A stretch of DNA of 52,477 bases from contig NZ_NTGE01000046.1 in the NCBI RefSeq assembly GCF_002291145.1, positions 1 through 52,477 on the forward strand. The letters are read 5' to 3'. The notes beneath the pieces are model-generated. The model was not told the origin of the DNA. It did not search any database and saw nothing but the letters and a program-made list of their open reading frames with translations. A program made the translations under genes and the position numbers. This DNA is from Streptomyces sp. SA15 (GTDB lineage: Bacteria > Actinomycetota > Actinomycetes > Streptomycetales > Streptomycetaceae). Shown piece after piece: positions 33,322 through 41,909 of the stretch (position 1 is the first letter of the stretch; every line of letters begins with the position of its first letter).

Positions 33322-33825
33322 TCAGCCCTGGCGGGGAGTGCCGTGGACGACGAGCTCGGTCGCGTCCAGGTACTCGCAGCCCGAGGGACCCGGGTTCTTC
33401 GCGCAGTCCACGCCGTTGTCGACGGCCTGGTTGCCGAGCATCACCAGGCGGACGTACCGGACGTTCTCGCCCGTGCCGGCCTTGAGGGGCACGGCGTTCT
33501 CCCGGCCGGTGTCGGCGGGGCCGAAGTGGCCCTCGGCGGCGGTGGTCCAGGTGGTGCCGTCCGTCGCGGTCACGGCGGAGAAGTCGGCGCCGGGGAAGCC
33601 GGAGGCGTGGCCGCTGATGCTGACCGCGACCCCGCCCACCGGGGCACCGGACGCCTCGTCGGTCACCTTGTTGACGCGCTCGTTGTGTTCGGGATCTCCG
33701 TCGAACCGCCGGCGAACCCAGGAGCGCGTGAGCAGTCCACCCAATCCGAAAGTGAGAAAGACCCCGACCAGGACCGGAGCCTGGGCCCAGATCGGCACAT
33801 GCGAAAATCCACCGGACACTCCCAC
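33322..33825 (-). CDS. Hypothetical membrane protein, probably a chimeric remnant
   Basis: A 167-aa reading. The N-terminus has one hydrophobic helix (APVLVGVFLTFGLGGLLT). Residues ~50-88 (VTDEASGAPVGGVAVSISGH) look like a carboxypeptidase-regulatory-like beta domain. It then jumps at TDGT directly to a segment resembling the last part of an F5/8-type or M36-peptidase C-terminal beta domain (GENVRYVRLVMLGNQA and GCEYLDATELVVHG). The three pieces do not form a normal architecture, so I suspect an internal deletion of a secreted-peptidase gene. Coding character is good throughout, so it may still be expressed as a small anchored protein. Confidence 0.45.
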   Translation of the reverse strand: MGVSGGFSHVPIWAQAPVLVGVFLTFGLGGLLTRSWVRRRFDGDPEHNERVNKVTDEASGAPVGGVAVSISGHASGFPGADFSAVTATDGTTWTTAAEGHFGPADTGRENAVPLKAGTGENVRYVRLVMLGNQAVDNGVDCAKNPGPSGCEYLDATELVVHGTPRQG

Positions 33826-33903
33826 AGAGATGCCCTCGCGGCGCTTCGGCTACGCCCGGATAGCATCGTGGCTCCGGCGTGGCTCCCAGCAGAGGCGAAG
33901 ATC

Positions 33904-35553
33904 ATGGAACCGGCCGCGGTACCTCCACCCCCAGCAAACATCGGCCTGCGCCAGTTGCTGATGGCCCTGGGCGATTCCCTGGTGGAGGTGCAGACCGCTC
34001 CCGCCGGGCTGGACGTCGAGATCCGCGGCGTCTCCCTGCTCGACCCCGAGGACCCGCCGACCGCCCAGCCGGGCGAGCTGGTGCTCGTCATCGGGGCCCG
34101 TGGCCGAGCCGCCCATCCCGCGCTGCGGGCCGCCGGGCGGGACGGGGCCGCCGCCGTCGTGGTCAAACTGGACGGTCCCGGCCAGGCCGAGGCCCTCAGC
34201 GAGACCGCCGCCGAGGCCGGGGTCGCCCTGCTGTCGTTGCGCAGCGAGGCACGCTGGGAACAGGTGAACGCGCTGGCCCGCGCCGCCCTCGACGACGCAC
34301 CGCCGGGCCACGCCGGCGAAGGGGCCGAGGAAGGCGACCTGTTCTCGCTCGCCCAGACCACCGCCATCCTCACCAGCGGCATCGTCAGCATCGAGGACGC
34401 CGCCAACCGGGTGCTGGCCTACTCCCGCTCCACCGACTCCGACGAGATCGACGACCTGCGGCGGCGCTCCATCCTCGGCTGGCAGGGACCGGAGGCGTAT
34501 CTGGCGAAGCTGCGCGAGTGGGGCGTGTTCCAGCACCTGCACTCCAGCGACGAGGTGATCAGCATCGACAGCCACCCCGAGCTGGGCATCCGCCGCCGGC
34601 TCGCGGTGGCCATCCGGTCCGGGGACCGGCAACTGGGGACCATCTGGGTGCAGGAGGGCTCGACGCCGCTGTCCGAACGCTCGGACCAGGCGCTGCTGGG
34701 TGCCGCCCGGGTCGCCGCGCTGCACCTGGTGCGCCGCCGCCGGGAGCTCTCGGAGGACCTGACGCTCACCCGGACCCTGCTGGCCGGCCTGCTGGAGGGG
34801 AGCACCGGGCCGCAGCCGCTGGCCACCCACCTCGGATTCGACGCGACCCGCCCGGCCGCCGTCCTGGGCTTCTCGTACGGGAACACAGAGGTGTACGGGA
34901 CGCCGGAAACCGTCGCCGCGCCCGAGCTGACCCACACCGAGGTCACCAACCTGGTCTCCGTGCACATCGCCGCCCGGCACCGCAGCGCACTGGTCACCCA
35001 GGTCGATCCCCGTATCTACGTGCTCCTGCCCCAACTGCCCCGCAGCATCGACATAGACACGATGCGCGGCTGGGGCCAGGAGATCACCGACGCCGTACGC
35101 CGCCACCTGGGCCTGCCGCTGCGCGGCTCGGTCGGTTGCGTGGTGCCCGGACTCGGGGACGTCCCCGAGTCACGCCGGGAGGCCGACCGCATCCTCGACG
35201 CCATGGCGGGGGCGGACGTGTCCACCGCGGTCGCCGCGCTGCCGGACATCCAGGCGGAAGTGCTGGTCAGCGAAGTACTCACGCTGCTTTCCGCCCATCC
35301 CGAGATACGGGACCCACGGCTGACCGCCCTCGTCGAGCACGACAGCCGGCACCAGGGCCGCCTGGCCGAGTCCCTGCTGACGTACCTGAACTGCTTCGGT
35401 GACGTACGGGCGGCCGCCGCCCAGTTGCATGTGCACCCCAACACGCTGCGCTACCGCATGCGCCGGGCCGAGGAGCTGACCGGTCTCGACCTGAGCCGGC
35501 CCGACCAGCGTCTGCTGGCCATGCTCCAGCTGCGGCTGCCGCCCAGCGGCTGA
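33904..35553 (+). CDS. PucR-family transcriptional regulator
   Basis: A 549-aa protein with ATG start (MEPAAVPPPPANIGLRQLLM). The N-terminal PucR ligand-sensing domain covers about 15-130 (ELVLVIGARGRAAHPALRAA, GAAAVVVKL). A middle GGDEF-like/GAF-like region follows (TTAILTSGIVSIEDAANRVL). The C-terminal HTH_30 domain contains LAESLLTYLNCFGDVRAAAA and QLHVHPNTLRYRMRRAEELT, which is diagnostic of the family. PucR proteins control purine, proline or GABA use in response to small ligands. The amino-acid permease gene follows in the same direction with two inverted repeats before it, so it is the likely target. Confidence 0.93.
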   Translation: MEPAAVPPPPANIGLRQLLMALGDSLVEVQTAPAGLDVEIRGVSLLDPEDPPTAQPGELVLVIGARGRAAHPALRAAGRDGAAAVVVKLDGPGQAEALSETAAEAGVALLSLRSEARWEQVNALARAALDDAPPGHAGEGAEEGDLFSLAQTTAILTSGIVSIEDAANRVLAYSRSTDSDEIDDLRRRSILGWQGPEAYLAKLREWGVFQHLHSSDEVISIDSHPELGIRRRLAVAIRSGDRQLGTIWVQEGSTPLSERSDQALLGAARVAALHLVRRRRELSEDLTLTRTLLAGLLEGSTGPQPLATHLGFDATRPAAVLGFSYGNTEVYGTPETVAAPELTHTEVTNLVSVHIAARHRSALVTQVDPRIYVLLPQLPRSIDIDTMRGWGQEITDAVRRHLGLPLRGSVGCVVPGLGDVPESRREADRILDAMAGADVSTAVAALPDIQAEVLVSEVLTLLSAHPEIRDPRLTALVEHDSRHQGRLAESLLTYLNCFGDVRAAAAQLHVHPNTLRYRMRRAEELTGLDLSRPDQRLLAMLQLRLPPSG

Positions 35554-35626
35554 TCCCGGTTCGCGGCTGCCCCCGACCGGTCGACCCCGGTTCCGCATTG
35601 GCCGGTCGTACAGCCATCGAGGGCGA

Positions 35627-35647
35627 GTTTGTTCAGCTTTCACAAAC
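35627..35647. promoter_or_regulatory. Inverted repeat upstream of the permease gene (1)
   Basis: GTTTGT-N9-ACAAAC, a perfect 6-bp-arm repeat in the 300-bp region between the PucR and permease genes. It is a candidate PucR operator. Confidence 0.5.
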
Positions 35648-35672
35648 ACGTAGCCCCGTGACCCCCCATACG

Positions 35673-35696
35673 CTTGCGCAAATCCATTTCCGCAAG
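35673..35696. promoter_or_regulatory. Inverted repeat upstream of the permease gene (2)
   Basis: CTTGCG-N12-CGCAAG, a perfect 6-bp-arm repeat 25 bp downstream of the first one. Two closely spaced repeats suggest cooperative binding by a dimeric regulator. Confidence 0.5.
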
Positions 35697-35854
35697 TGAT
35701 GTGACCCACCTCCCACGAGGAGACGCTTCCGGGAATCGGCAGTGCCCTGACCGCACCTCCCGCGCATGCCCGGCCCGCTCTTCCCCCGCCACCGAGGCGA
35801 TCCGGGCAACCACGCCCCCGCACGGCACTCCCCAACCACCCAATGGATGTCGAC

Positions 35855-37318
35855 ATGACTACACGTCCCCCTGACTCTCTGGCCTCTGACACCGCTCCGC
35901 CCACCAGTGGTCAGCCTCCGGAGCAGCAGGCAGGTCTCCAGGCCGGTCTCAAGAACCGCCATCTGTCCATGATCGCCATCGGCGGCGTGATCGGCGCCGG
36001 CCTCTTCGTGGGCTCCGCCTCCGGTATCGCCGCCGCCGGGCCCGGCATCCTGCTGTCGTACGCGCTGGTCGGCGCCCTGGTCGTCTTCGTGATGCGGATG
36101 CTCGGCGAGATGGCCGCGGCCAACCCGACCTCCGGCTCCTTCTCCGCCTACGCGGACCGCGCGCTGGGCCGCTGGGCCGGGTTCTCGATCGGCTGGCTGT
36201 ACTGGTTCTTCTGGGTCGTCGTGCTCGCCGTGGAGGCGACCGCGGGTGCCGTGATCCTGGAAGGGTGGGTGCCGGCCGTACCGCAGTGGGCCTGGGCGCT
36301 GATCGTGATGACGGTCCTCACCGCCACCAACCTCGTTTCGGTCGGCTCCTTCGGCGAGTTCGAGTTCTGGTTCGCCGGCATAAAGGTCGTCGCCATCGCG
36401 GGCTTCATCCTCCTCGGCGTCCTGGCGATCTTCGGAGTGCTGCCCGGCTCCGACAACGCCGCGACGGGCTTCGGCAACCTCACCGAACACGGCGGCTTCC
36501 TGCCGAACGGGCCCGGAGCGATCCTCACCGGCATCCTGCTGGTCGTCTTCTCCTTCATGGGCAGCGAGATCGTCACCCTCGCCGCCGGTGAGTCCGCGGA
36601 CGCGCAGCGCGCGGTCGCCAAGGCCACCAGGAGCGTGATCTGGCGGGTCGGCATCTTCTACGTCGGCTCGATCCTCGTCGTCGTCGCGCTGCTGCCGTGG
36701 AACGACCCGGCGATCGAGAAGAAGGGCTCGTACGTCGCGGCCCTGGACTCGATCGGCATCCCGCACGCCGGCGAGATCATGAACTTCATCGTGCTGACCG
36801 CCGTACTGTCCTGTCTCAACTCCGGCCTTTACACCGCCTCCCGGATGGCCTTCTCCCTCGGGCAGCGCGGCGACGCCCCGCAGTCCTTCGTACGGACGAA
36901 CGCGCGAGGTGTCCCACAGCCCGCGATCCTGGCCTCCGTCGCCTTCGGCTTCGTGGCGGTCGGCTTCAACTACCTGTGGCCGGACACGGTGTTCCAGTTC
37001 CTGCTGAACTCCTCGGGCGCGGTCGCGCTGTTCGTCTGGCTGGTCATCTGCTTCTCGCAACTGCGGATGCGGGGCATCATCCTGCGCGAGAACCCGGAGA
37101 AGCTGGTCGTCCGGATGTGGCTGTTCCCGTATCTGACCTGGGCGACGATCGCGATGATCTCGTTCGTGCTCGTCTACATGCTCACCGACGACAAGGAGGG
37201 CGGTGGCCGGAGCCAGGTGCTGCTCTCCGTGCTCGTGGCCGCACTGGTGATCGCGGTCTCGCTGGTCCGGGAGCGGATGCGGCCGAAGACCACGGAGGAG
37301 GCGGTCGCGTCGCGGTAG
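35855..37318 (+). CDS. Amino-acid permease (APC family, GabP/AnsP-like)
   Basis: A 487-aa protein from the second ATG (MTTRPPDS), which has GGA upstream; the ATG at 35843 is the alternative. Twelve membrane segments are expected. The first motif HLSMIAIGGVIGAGLFVGSA and the following GPGILLSYALVGALVVFVMR, MLGEMAAANPTSGSFSAYAD are the APC-family substrate-binding signature of the GabP/AnsP/PheP subgroup. The central NFIVLTAVLSCLNSGLYTASRM motif confirms it. It imports an amino acid or GABA with H+. It is preceded by a PucR gene and two operator-like repeats and followed by a terminator. Confidence 0.93.
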   Translation: MTTRPPDSLASDTAPPTSGQPPEQQAGLQAGLKNRHLSMIAIGGVIGAGLFVGSASGIAAAGPGILLSYALVGALVVFVMRMLGEMAAANPTSGSFSAYADRALGRWAGFSIGWLYWFFWVVVLAVEATAGAVILEGWVPAVPQWAWALIVMTVLTATNLVSVGSFGEFEFWFAGIKVVAIAGFILLGVLAIFGVLPGSDNAATGFGNLTEHGGFLPNGPGAILTGILLVVFSFMGSEIVTLAAGESADAQRAVAKATRSVIWRVGIFYVGSILVVVALLPWNDPAIEKKGSYVAALDSIGIPHAGEIMNFIVLTAVLSCLNSGLYTASRMAFSLGQRGDAPQSFVRTNARGVPQPAILASVAFGFVAVGFNYLWPDTVFQFLLNSSGAVALFVWLVICFSQLRMRGIILRENPEKLVVRMWLFPYLTWATIAMISFVLVYMLTDDKEGGGRSQVLLSVLVAALVIAVSLVRERMRPKTTEEAVASR

Positions 37319-37358
37319 GCGCTGCGCTGCCGACTGCCTGCCGTATGTACGGCCTTCA

Positions 37359-37386
37359 GGCTCCCCGTCTTCTTCGGCGGGGAGCC
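37359..37386 (+). terminator. Terminator after the permease gene
   Basis: A perfect 9-bp stem (GGCTCCCCG / CGGGGAGCC) with a 10-nt loop, 41 bp past the stop. Confidence 0.75.
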
Positions 37387-37410
37387 GACGCCTGGGACAT
37401 CAGCACTGAG

Positions 37411-37700
37411 TCCCGGGCACTAACCTCCTCCCGCACAACCCGCAGCGCCCGCTCGTCAACACGGCCGAATGGGAAGAGCACCAGGCGGGCGATTTCCCGG
37501 GGCCGGGCGCGCCGATGACGCCGGCCGAGATGGAGCACAGCACCGAACGGGTCATCGGAGTACGTCTGCCCTTGACCCCGCCGCCCGAAGGCGCGCCCAC
37601 ACTGCTCCGCCGCCTGTGCCACCGCAACTTCCGGCAAGCCGACCGCTACCGCGACAGCCGAGTCTTCATCGCCGGCGACGCCGCACAGGTAAGCCACGGG
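37411..37700 (+). pseudogene. Fragment of an FAD-dependent aromatic monooxygenase
   Basis: The frame reads RPLVNTAEWEEHQAGDF, then MTPAEMEHSTERVIGVRLPL, LLRRLCHRNFRQADRYRDSR and VFIAGDAAQVSH. NTAEWE, ERV-G-x-x-x-PL and RVF-x-GDAAH are ordered landmarks of the FAD_binding_3 hydroxylase family (normally ~480-540 aa). Both ends are missing: there is an in-frame stop just upstream, and similarity ends right after the GDAA motif. It is a relic, probably of a lost tailoring or catabolic gene. Confidence 0.65.
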
Positions 37701-37975
37701 CCGACCCACCGACGACGGACACACGCGGCGCCTTGCCGGGCTCCTGCGCGACGCCCGCCCCCATCGCTTTTCCTGCGGCGAGGGACGCCGCGTTGCCAAG
37801 GCTGACGCAAAGTCTTGACCACCATACCCACCTGCCCCTACGGTCTCGCCGACACTGCGAACCACGTTCGAAAAGCCGAACAATTGGGCCGAGTTGAGAG
37901 AACCCGTGCGGTCCCGCCGCAGGGCGGTGCCGCCTCGCCACCACCGAAGAACCGGCGCAGCCGCGCGCCGCGTTC
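37701..37975. other. Non-coding stretch
   Basis: No supported gene. There is a short AT-richer patch around 37815-37890 (TCTTGACCACCATACC), possibly promoter-like; nothing further is recognisable. Confidence 0.35.
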
Positions 37976-38062
37976 CGCGACACCTGACCCGCCCGTGACA
38001 CCTGACCCGCCCGTTACGCCTGACCGCCCGTTACGCCTGACCACCCGTGACACCTGACCACC
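37976..38062. repeat. Five tandem 17-18-bp repeats
   Basis: Units 37976-37993, 37994-38011, 38012-38028, 38029-38045 and 38046-38062 share the consensus CGTGACACCTGACCRCC, with TTACGCC variants. They lie 80 bp upstream of the glycoside-hydrolase gene, outside any reading frame. They could be binding-site iterons or a slippage product. Confidence 0.85.
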
Positions 38063-38101
38063 CGGTCGGCCCCCGCCAACCGGCAAGAGCCGCTGTGGAC
38101 G

Positions 38102-38121
38102 CTGTCGAACCGGTTCGACAG
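38102..38121. promoter_or_regulatory. LacI-type operator palindrome before the glycosidase gene
   Basis: CTGTCGAACCGGTTCGACAG is a perfect 20-bp palindrome with a central CG, the form used by LacI/GalR sugar repressors. It ends 20 bp before the ATG, next to the ribosome-binding site, where a bound repressor would block transcription. Confidence 0.7.
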
Positions 38122-38141
38122 TTTCCTGAAAGGACGTCACC

Positions 38142-41100
38142 ATGCCATCCCCTGACGCAACCGCCCGGCGCAGAGCCCCGGCCGCCGTGGCGCTGGCCGT
38201 CGGCGCGGGCCTGCTGGCCGTGCCGGCCGTCCCCGCGCAGGCGGCGGACACGCCCCAGCCCACCGCCCGTTACACCTTCGACCAGGACGACCTCGCCTCC
38301 GGGAAGATCACCGACAGTTCCGGCAACGGTCTGACGGCGAGCCTGGTGAACGGCTCCACCGCCCAGTCCGTCGAGGGCACGGGCGGAGGCAAGGCGCTCG
38401 CGCTACCCGGCGGGGCACCCGACTCCAACGGCGCGTACGTCCGCCTCCCCCGCGAAATCCTCGGCGACGCGGCCGACTTGACGGTCTCCGCCCGCGTGAA
38501 GTGGGGCGACGACAAGTCGTCCTGGCAGCGGATCTTCGATCTGGGCACCAACAACACCAAGTACCTCTTCACCACCCCGTCGAACAACGGCGGTGTGCTG
38601 CGCACGGCCGTGACCACCGGCGGAGGGGGCGCGGAAGCACAGGTCAGCGGGTACGCGGAGCTTCCCGCGAACCAGTGGCGTACCGTCACCGTCACCCTCG
38701 ACAGCACCGCCCACCGGGTCACCACCTACCTCGACGGCGCGGCGGTCTCCTCCGCCGCGACCGACGTCAAGGCCAGGGAACTGCTGGACAGTTCGGCCAC
38801 GGCCGCCGGTTACATCGGCAAGTCCTTCTGGCCGGACCCGCTGCTCAAGGGCGCGATCGACGACTTCACCGTGTGGCACTCGGCGCTCAGCCCCGAGCAG
38901 GTGGCCGGCACGGTGGGGACCGTGCCCGCCCTCCAGCAGCTCTCGAAGACGTCCTTCGACGTCCGTACGACGACCGGGACCGCTCCCTCCCTCCCCGCCG
39001 CCGTCCGCTCCTCCTACTCCGACGGCTACGACCGTGACACGCCGATCACCTGGGACGCCGTAGCGCCCGAGCAGTACGAGCGGCCCGGGACGTTCACGAT
39101 GGCCGGAACCGCGGCCGGACGCGCGGTGAAGGCGACCGTCACCGTGGTCCGCGAGGGCCAGCTCACCGTCGACCTCGGCTCGGACACCGGCGCCTTCCAC
39201 GGCGGCGCCTCCGGCACCCTCTACGGCGTGTACGGACCGGACGTCCCCACCAACAACCTCATGGAGGGAATGGGCCTGCGCACGGTCTCCACGAAGGCGC
39301 AGGACGGCCCGCAGCACCCAGGTGCCGACGCGCTGGAGGTGGTGAAGCCGCTGGCCGACTCCACCGACGGTGACGTGTACATCTACATGACCGACATCCA
39401 CCGCGGCTTCCCGTACCAGTGGCCGGGCGACACCCCCGAGGAGAAGCTCAAGCTCTACCGGGAGAAGATCGCGGCGCAGGTCGACCAGGTCCTGAAGCTG
39501 CCGAAGGAGTACCAGGACAACATCGTCTTCGTGCCGTTCAACGAGCCCGAGGGCAACATGTTCGGCACCGGCGAGTGGAGCTACAACAAGGTCAGCTGGC
39601 TGAATGACCCCGACGACTACTTCGCCGCCTGGGACGACTTCTACAAGCTCATCAAGAGCAAGATGCCCGACGCCCGCATAGCCGGCCCCAACACCAGCGT
39701 CCTGTACGACCAGGTGAAGGGCTTCCTCACACACGCCCTGGCCGCCGGCACCCTCCCGGAGGTCATCACCTGGCACGAGCTGAGCCACCCGGAGGCGGTG
39801 CGCGCGAGCGTCGCCAAGTACCGGGCATGGGAGAAGGACCTCTTCAAGGGCACCGACCGCGAAGGCACCCAACTCCCCATCAACATCAACGAGTACGCGT
39901 TCAACTACCACACCTCGGTCCCCGGCCAGATGATCCAGTGGGTGTCCGCGATCGAGGAGTCCAAGGTGGACGCCGACATCGCGTACTGGAACATCGACGG
40001 CAACCTCTCCGACTCGGCGGTGCAGTCCAACCGAGGCAACGGCCAGTGGTGGCTGCTGAACTCGTACGCCTCGATGAGCGGGCACACGGTGAAGGTGACC
40101 CCGCCGTTCCCCGGCCAGAACTACACGATGCAGGGCGTCGCCACGCTCGACGAGAAGAAGAAACAGTCCCGGCTGATCTTCGGCGGCTCCACGGGCAAGG
40201 GCCACATCACCTTCGCGGGCGTCCCGAAGAAGCTCTTCGGGGACCGCGTACACGCCTGGGTGAAGGAGATCGACTGGAGCGGGCAGGTGGGCGACAACTC
40301 CGGCCCGAAACTGCTCTCGGAACAGAACCTGAAGGTCGGTGACGACGGCACGGTCGTCGTCGACTTCGGCGACGGCGCGCTGCCGACGCTGAAGGAGTCG
40401 TCGGCGTACGAGATCGTCCTCAGCCCGGCCGGAAAGGCGACGGGCACGCAGTCGCCGCCCGTGCGCTGGCAGGGCTCGTACGAGGCGGAGGACGCCGCCC
40501 ACACCGGGTCCGGCTACTCCAAGAACGGCCCCGAGGGCTCACCCCGCGACGTGTCGAAGTTCTACACCTCCGGCGGCTACGACGTGGGCGGCCTGCGCAC
40601 CGGCTCGGACGTCACGCTCGACTTCACCGTGGACGTACCGCAGGACGGCACCTACGACCTGAGCGTCTTCGCCAACTCCCTCAACACCTTCGACAGGGTG
40701 AAGGACCAGGGCCCCACCAACGTCTTCCTGCGTGTGGACGGCAAGGCCGACAGCGAGCAGGAGCTGTACCTGCCGCTCGGCTACAAGTGGGTGGTCTGGG
40801 ACCACACCGACACCAAGGTCCACCTCACCAAGGGCAAGCACACCCTGACGCTCGCCGCGAAGAGCGCCGACGGCAAGCGCGCCACGAAGGGCGACGCCAT
40901 CGTCGACCGTCTCACCCTCTCGCTTCCGGAGGCTTCGGCGGGAACCCAGGTGTACGAGGGTGAGCTGGCCTGGCTGGGCGGCGGGGCGCGCCCCGTCTAC
41001 GACCTGCCGAAGCAGGCGGCCACCGGCTCGGGCGCGGCCCGGCTCGCCAAGGGCCAGACCGCCACGTTCTGGGTCTACTCACCCGCCGACCGCGAGGCCA

Positions 41101-41795
41101 CCCTCAAGGTCGACACCCTCGCCGGCTCGGGCGCCCGGCTGTCCGTCAACGGGCACGAGGTCCGGCGCCTGGGCAGCGGCACGAGCAGCGCGGCGGTGTC
41201 CCTCTCGGGCGGCGTCAACAAGGTGACGCTGACCGGAGGTTCGTCCACCACCCTCGTCGACCGCCTCCGGGTCACGCCGACCGAGGGCGCGCTCCCGGCG
41301 CGTACGTACGAGGCGCAGGACGCCAAGCTGGCGGGCTCGGCCACGCTCAGCCCGCTCTCCCTGGCCACCGACGGCACGGCGATCACCGGTATCGGCGGCG
41401 ATCCCGGCAACGGCAACACCGCGACCTTCACCGTGGCCGCCGACCGGAGCGGCCTGTACGCGCTGCGCATCCGCTACTCCAACCCGGAGCAGTCCGAGGC
41501 CACCCACTACAACCCCGACCCGCTCGCCCGACACGCCGACATCAGCGTCAACGGCGGCGAGGCACAGCGCGTCGGCTTCCCGCACAGCTTCCACCAGAAC
41601 AACTTCTGGGAGCTGACCGTCCCGGTCCACCTGAAGAAGGGACAGAACACGATCGCCCTCCGCTCCGAGGAACTGCCGAACTTCGACGGCACGACGTACG
41701 CCTCGGACACCTTCCCGGGCGTACTGCTCCGGTCCCGCTACGCGCCGCTGATCGACCGGATCACTGTGGCGCCGTATGCGCGGCAGGTGCGATGA
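38142..41795 (+). CDS. Large secreted multidomain glycoside hydrolase (clan-A, GH39-like)
   Basis: A 1217-aa protein. The ATG follows AAAGGA. It has a signal peptide (VPAVPAQAA, cleavage ~35). Residues ~40-250 are a LamG/concanavalin-like domain (WGDDKSSWQRIFDLG, TTYLDGA, AIDDFTVWHSALSPEQV). Residues ~260-335 form a Big_4-type Ig-like domain. Residues ~345-765 are a (beta/alpha)8 catalytic domain with VFVPFNEPEGN (acid/base Glu468) and ININEYAFNY (nucleophile Glu584). Two or more C-terminal carbohydrate-binding beta-sandwich regions of CBM35/CBM6 type follow (YEAEDAAHTG at ~785, YEAQDAKLAG at ~1055). All catalytic Glu residues are present. Which polysaccharide it cuts is unknown; the GH family (39, 30 or unclassified) is uncertain. 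The palindrome upstream implies sugar-induced expression. Confidence 0.85.
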   Translation: MPSPDATARRRAPAAVALAVGAGLLAVPAVPAQAADTPQPTARYTFDQDDLASGKITDSSGNGLTASLVNGSTAQSVEGTGGGKALALPGGAPDSNGAYVRLPREILGDAADLTVSARVKWGDDKSSWQRIFDLGTNNTKYLFTTPSNNGGVLRTAVTTGGGGAEAQVSGYAELPANQWRTVTVTLDSTAHRVTTYLDGAAVSSAATDVKARELLDSSATAAGYIGKSFWPDPLLKGAIDDFTVWHSALSPEQVAGTVGTVPALQQLSKTSFDVRTTTGTAPSLPAAVRSSYSDGYDRDTPITWDAVAPEQYERPGTFTMAGTAAGRAVKATVTVVREGQLTVDLGSDTGAFHGGASGTLYGVYGPDVPTNNLMEGMGLRTVSTKAQDGPQHPGADALEVVKPLADSTDGDVYIYMTDIHRGFPYQWPGDTPEEKLKLYREKIAAQVDQVLKLPKEYQDNIVFVPFNEPEGNMFGTGEWSYNKVSWLNDPDDYFAAWDDFYKLIKSKMPDARIAGPNTSVLYDQVKGFLTHALAAGTLPEVITWHELSHPEAVRASVAKYRAWEKDLFKGTDREGTQLPININEYAFNYHTSVPGQMIQWVSAIEESKVDADIAYWNIDGNLSDSAVQSNRGNGQWWLLNSYASMSGHTVKVTPPFPGQNYTMQGVATLDEKKKQSRLIFGGSTGKGHITFAGVPKKLFGDRVHAWVKEIDWSGQVGDNSGPKLLSEQNLKVGDDGTVVVDFGDGALPTLKESSAYEIVLSPAGKATGTQSPPVRWQGSYEAEDAAHTGSGYSKNGPEGSPRDVSKFYTSGGYDVGGLRTGSDVTLDFTVDVPQDGTYDLSVFANSLNTFDRVKDQGPTNVFLRVDGKADSEQELYLPLGYKWVVWDHTDTKVHLTKGKHTLTLAAKSADGKRATKGDAIVDRLTLSLPEASAGTQVYEGELAWLGGGARPVYDLPKQAATGSGAARLAKGQTATFWVYSPADREATLKVDTLAGSGARLSVNGHEVRRLGSGTSSAAVSLSGGVNKVTLTGGSSTTLVDRLRVTPTEGALPARTYEAQDAKLAGSATLSPLSLATDGTAITGIGGDPGNGNTATFTVAADRSGLYALRIRYSNPEQSEATHYNPDPLARHADISVNGGEAQRVGFPHSFHQNNFWELTVPVHLKKGQNTIALRSEELPNFDGTTYASDTFPGVLLRSRYAPLIDRITVAPYARQVR

Positions 41796-41844
41796 GCCAC
41801 TAACCGCCACCACCGGCGGCGGCCGCCGCCGGTGCCGTAGGAAC

Positions 41845-41880
41845 GTGCCCGGGTCCGTCGAGTTCGGCGGACCCGGGCAC
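41845..41880. terminator. Bidirectional terminator between convergent genes
   Basis: A perfect 13-bp stem (GTGCCCGGGTCCG / CGGACCCGGGCAC) with a 10-nt loop, 50 bp after the glycosidase stop and 30 bp from the stop of the convergent gene. Confidence 0.85.
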
Positions 41881-41909
41881 CTGCTGTTCGGCTGTTCGGG
41901 CTGTTCGGG

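Noticed and set aside
37976..38062. CRISPR array
   Set aside because: The units abut without unique spacers and are too short, so it is a simple tandem repeat.
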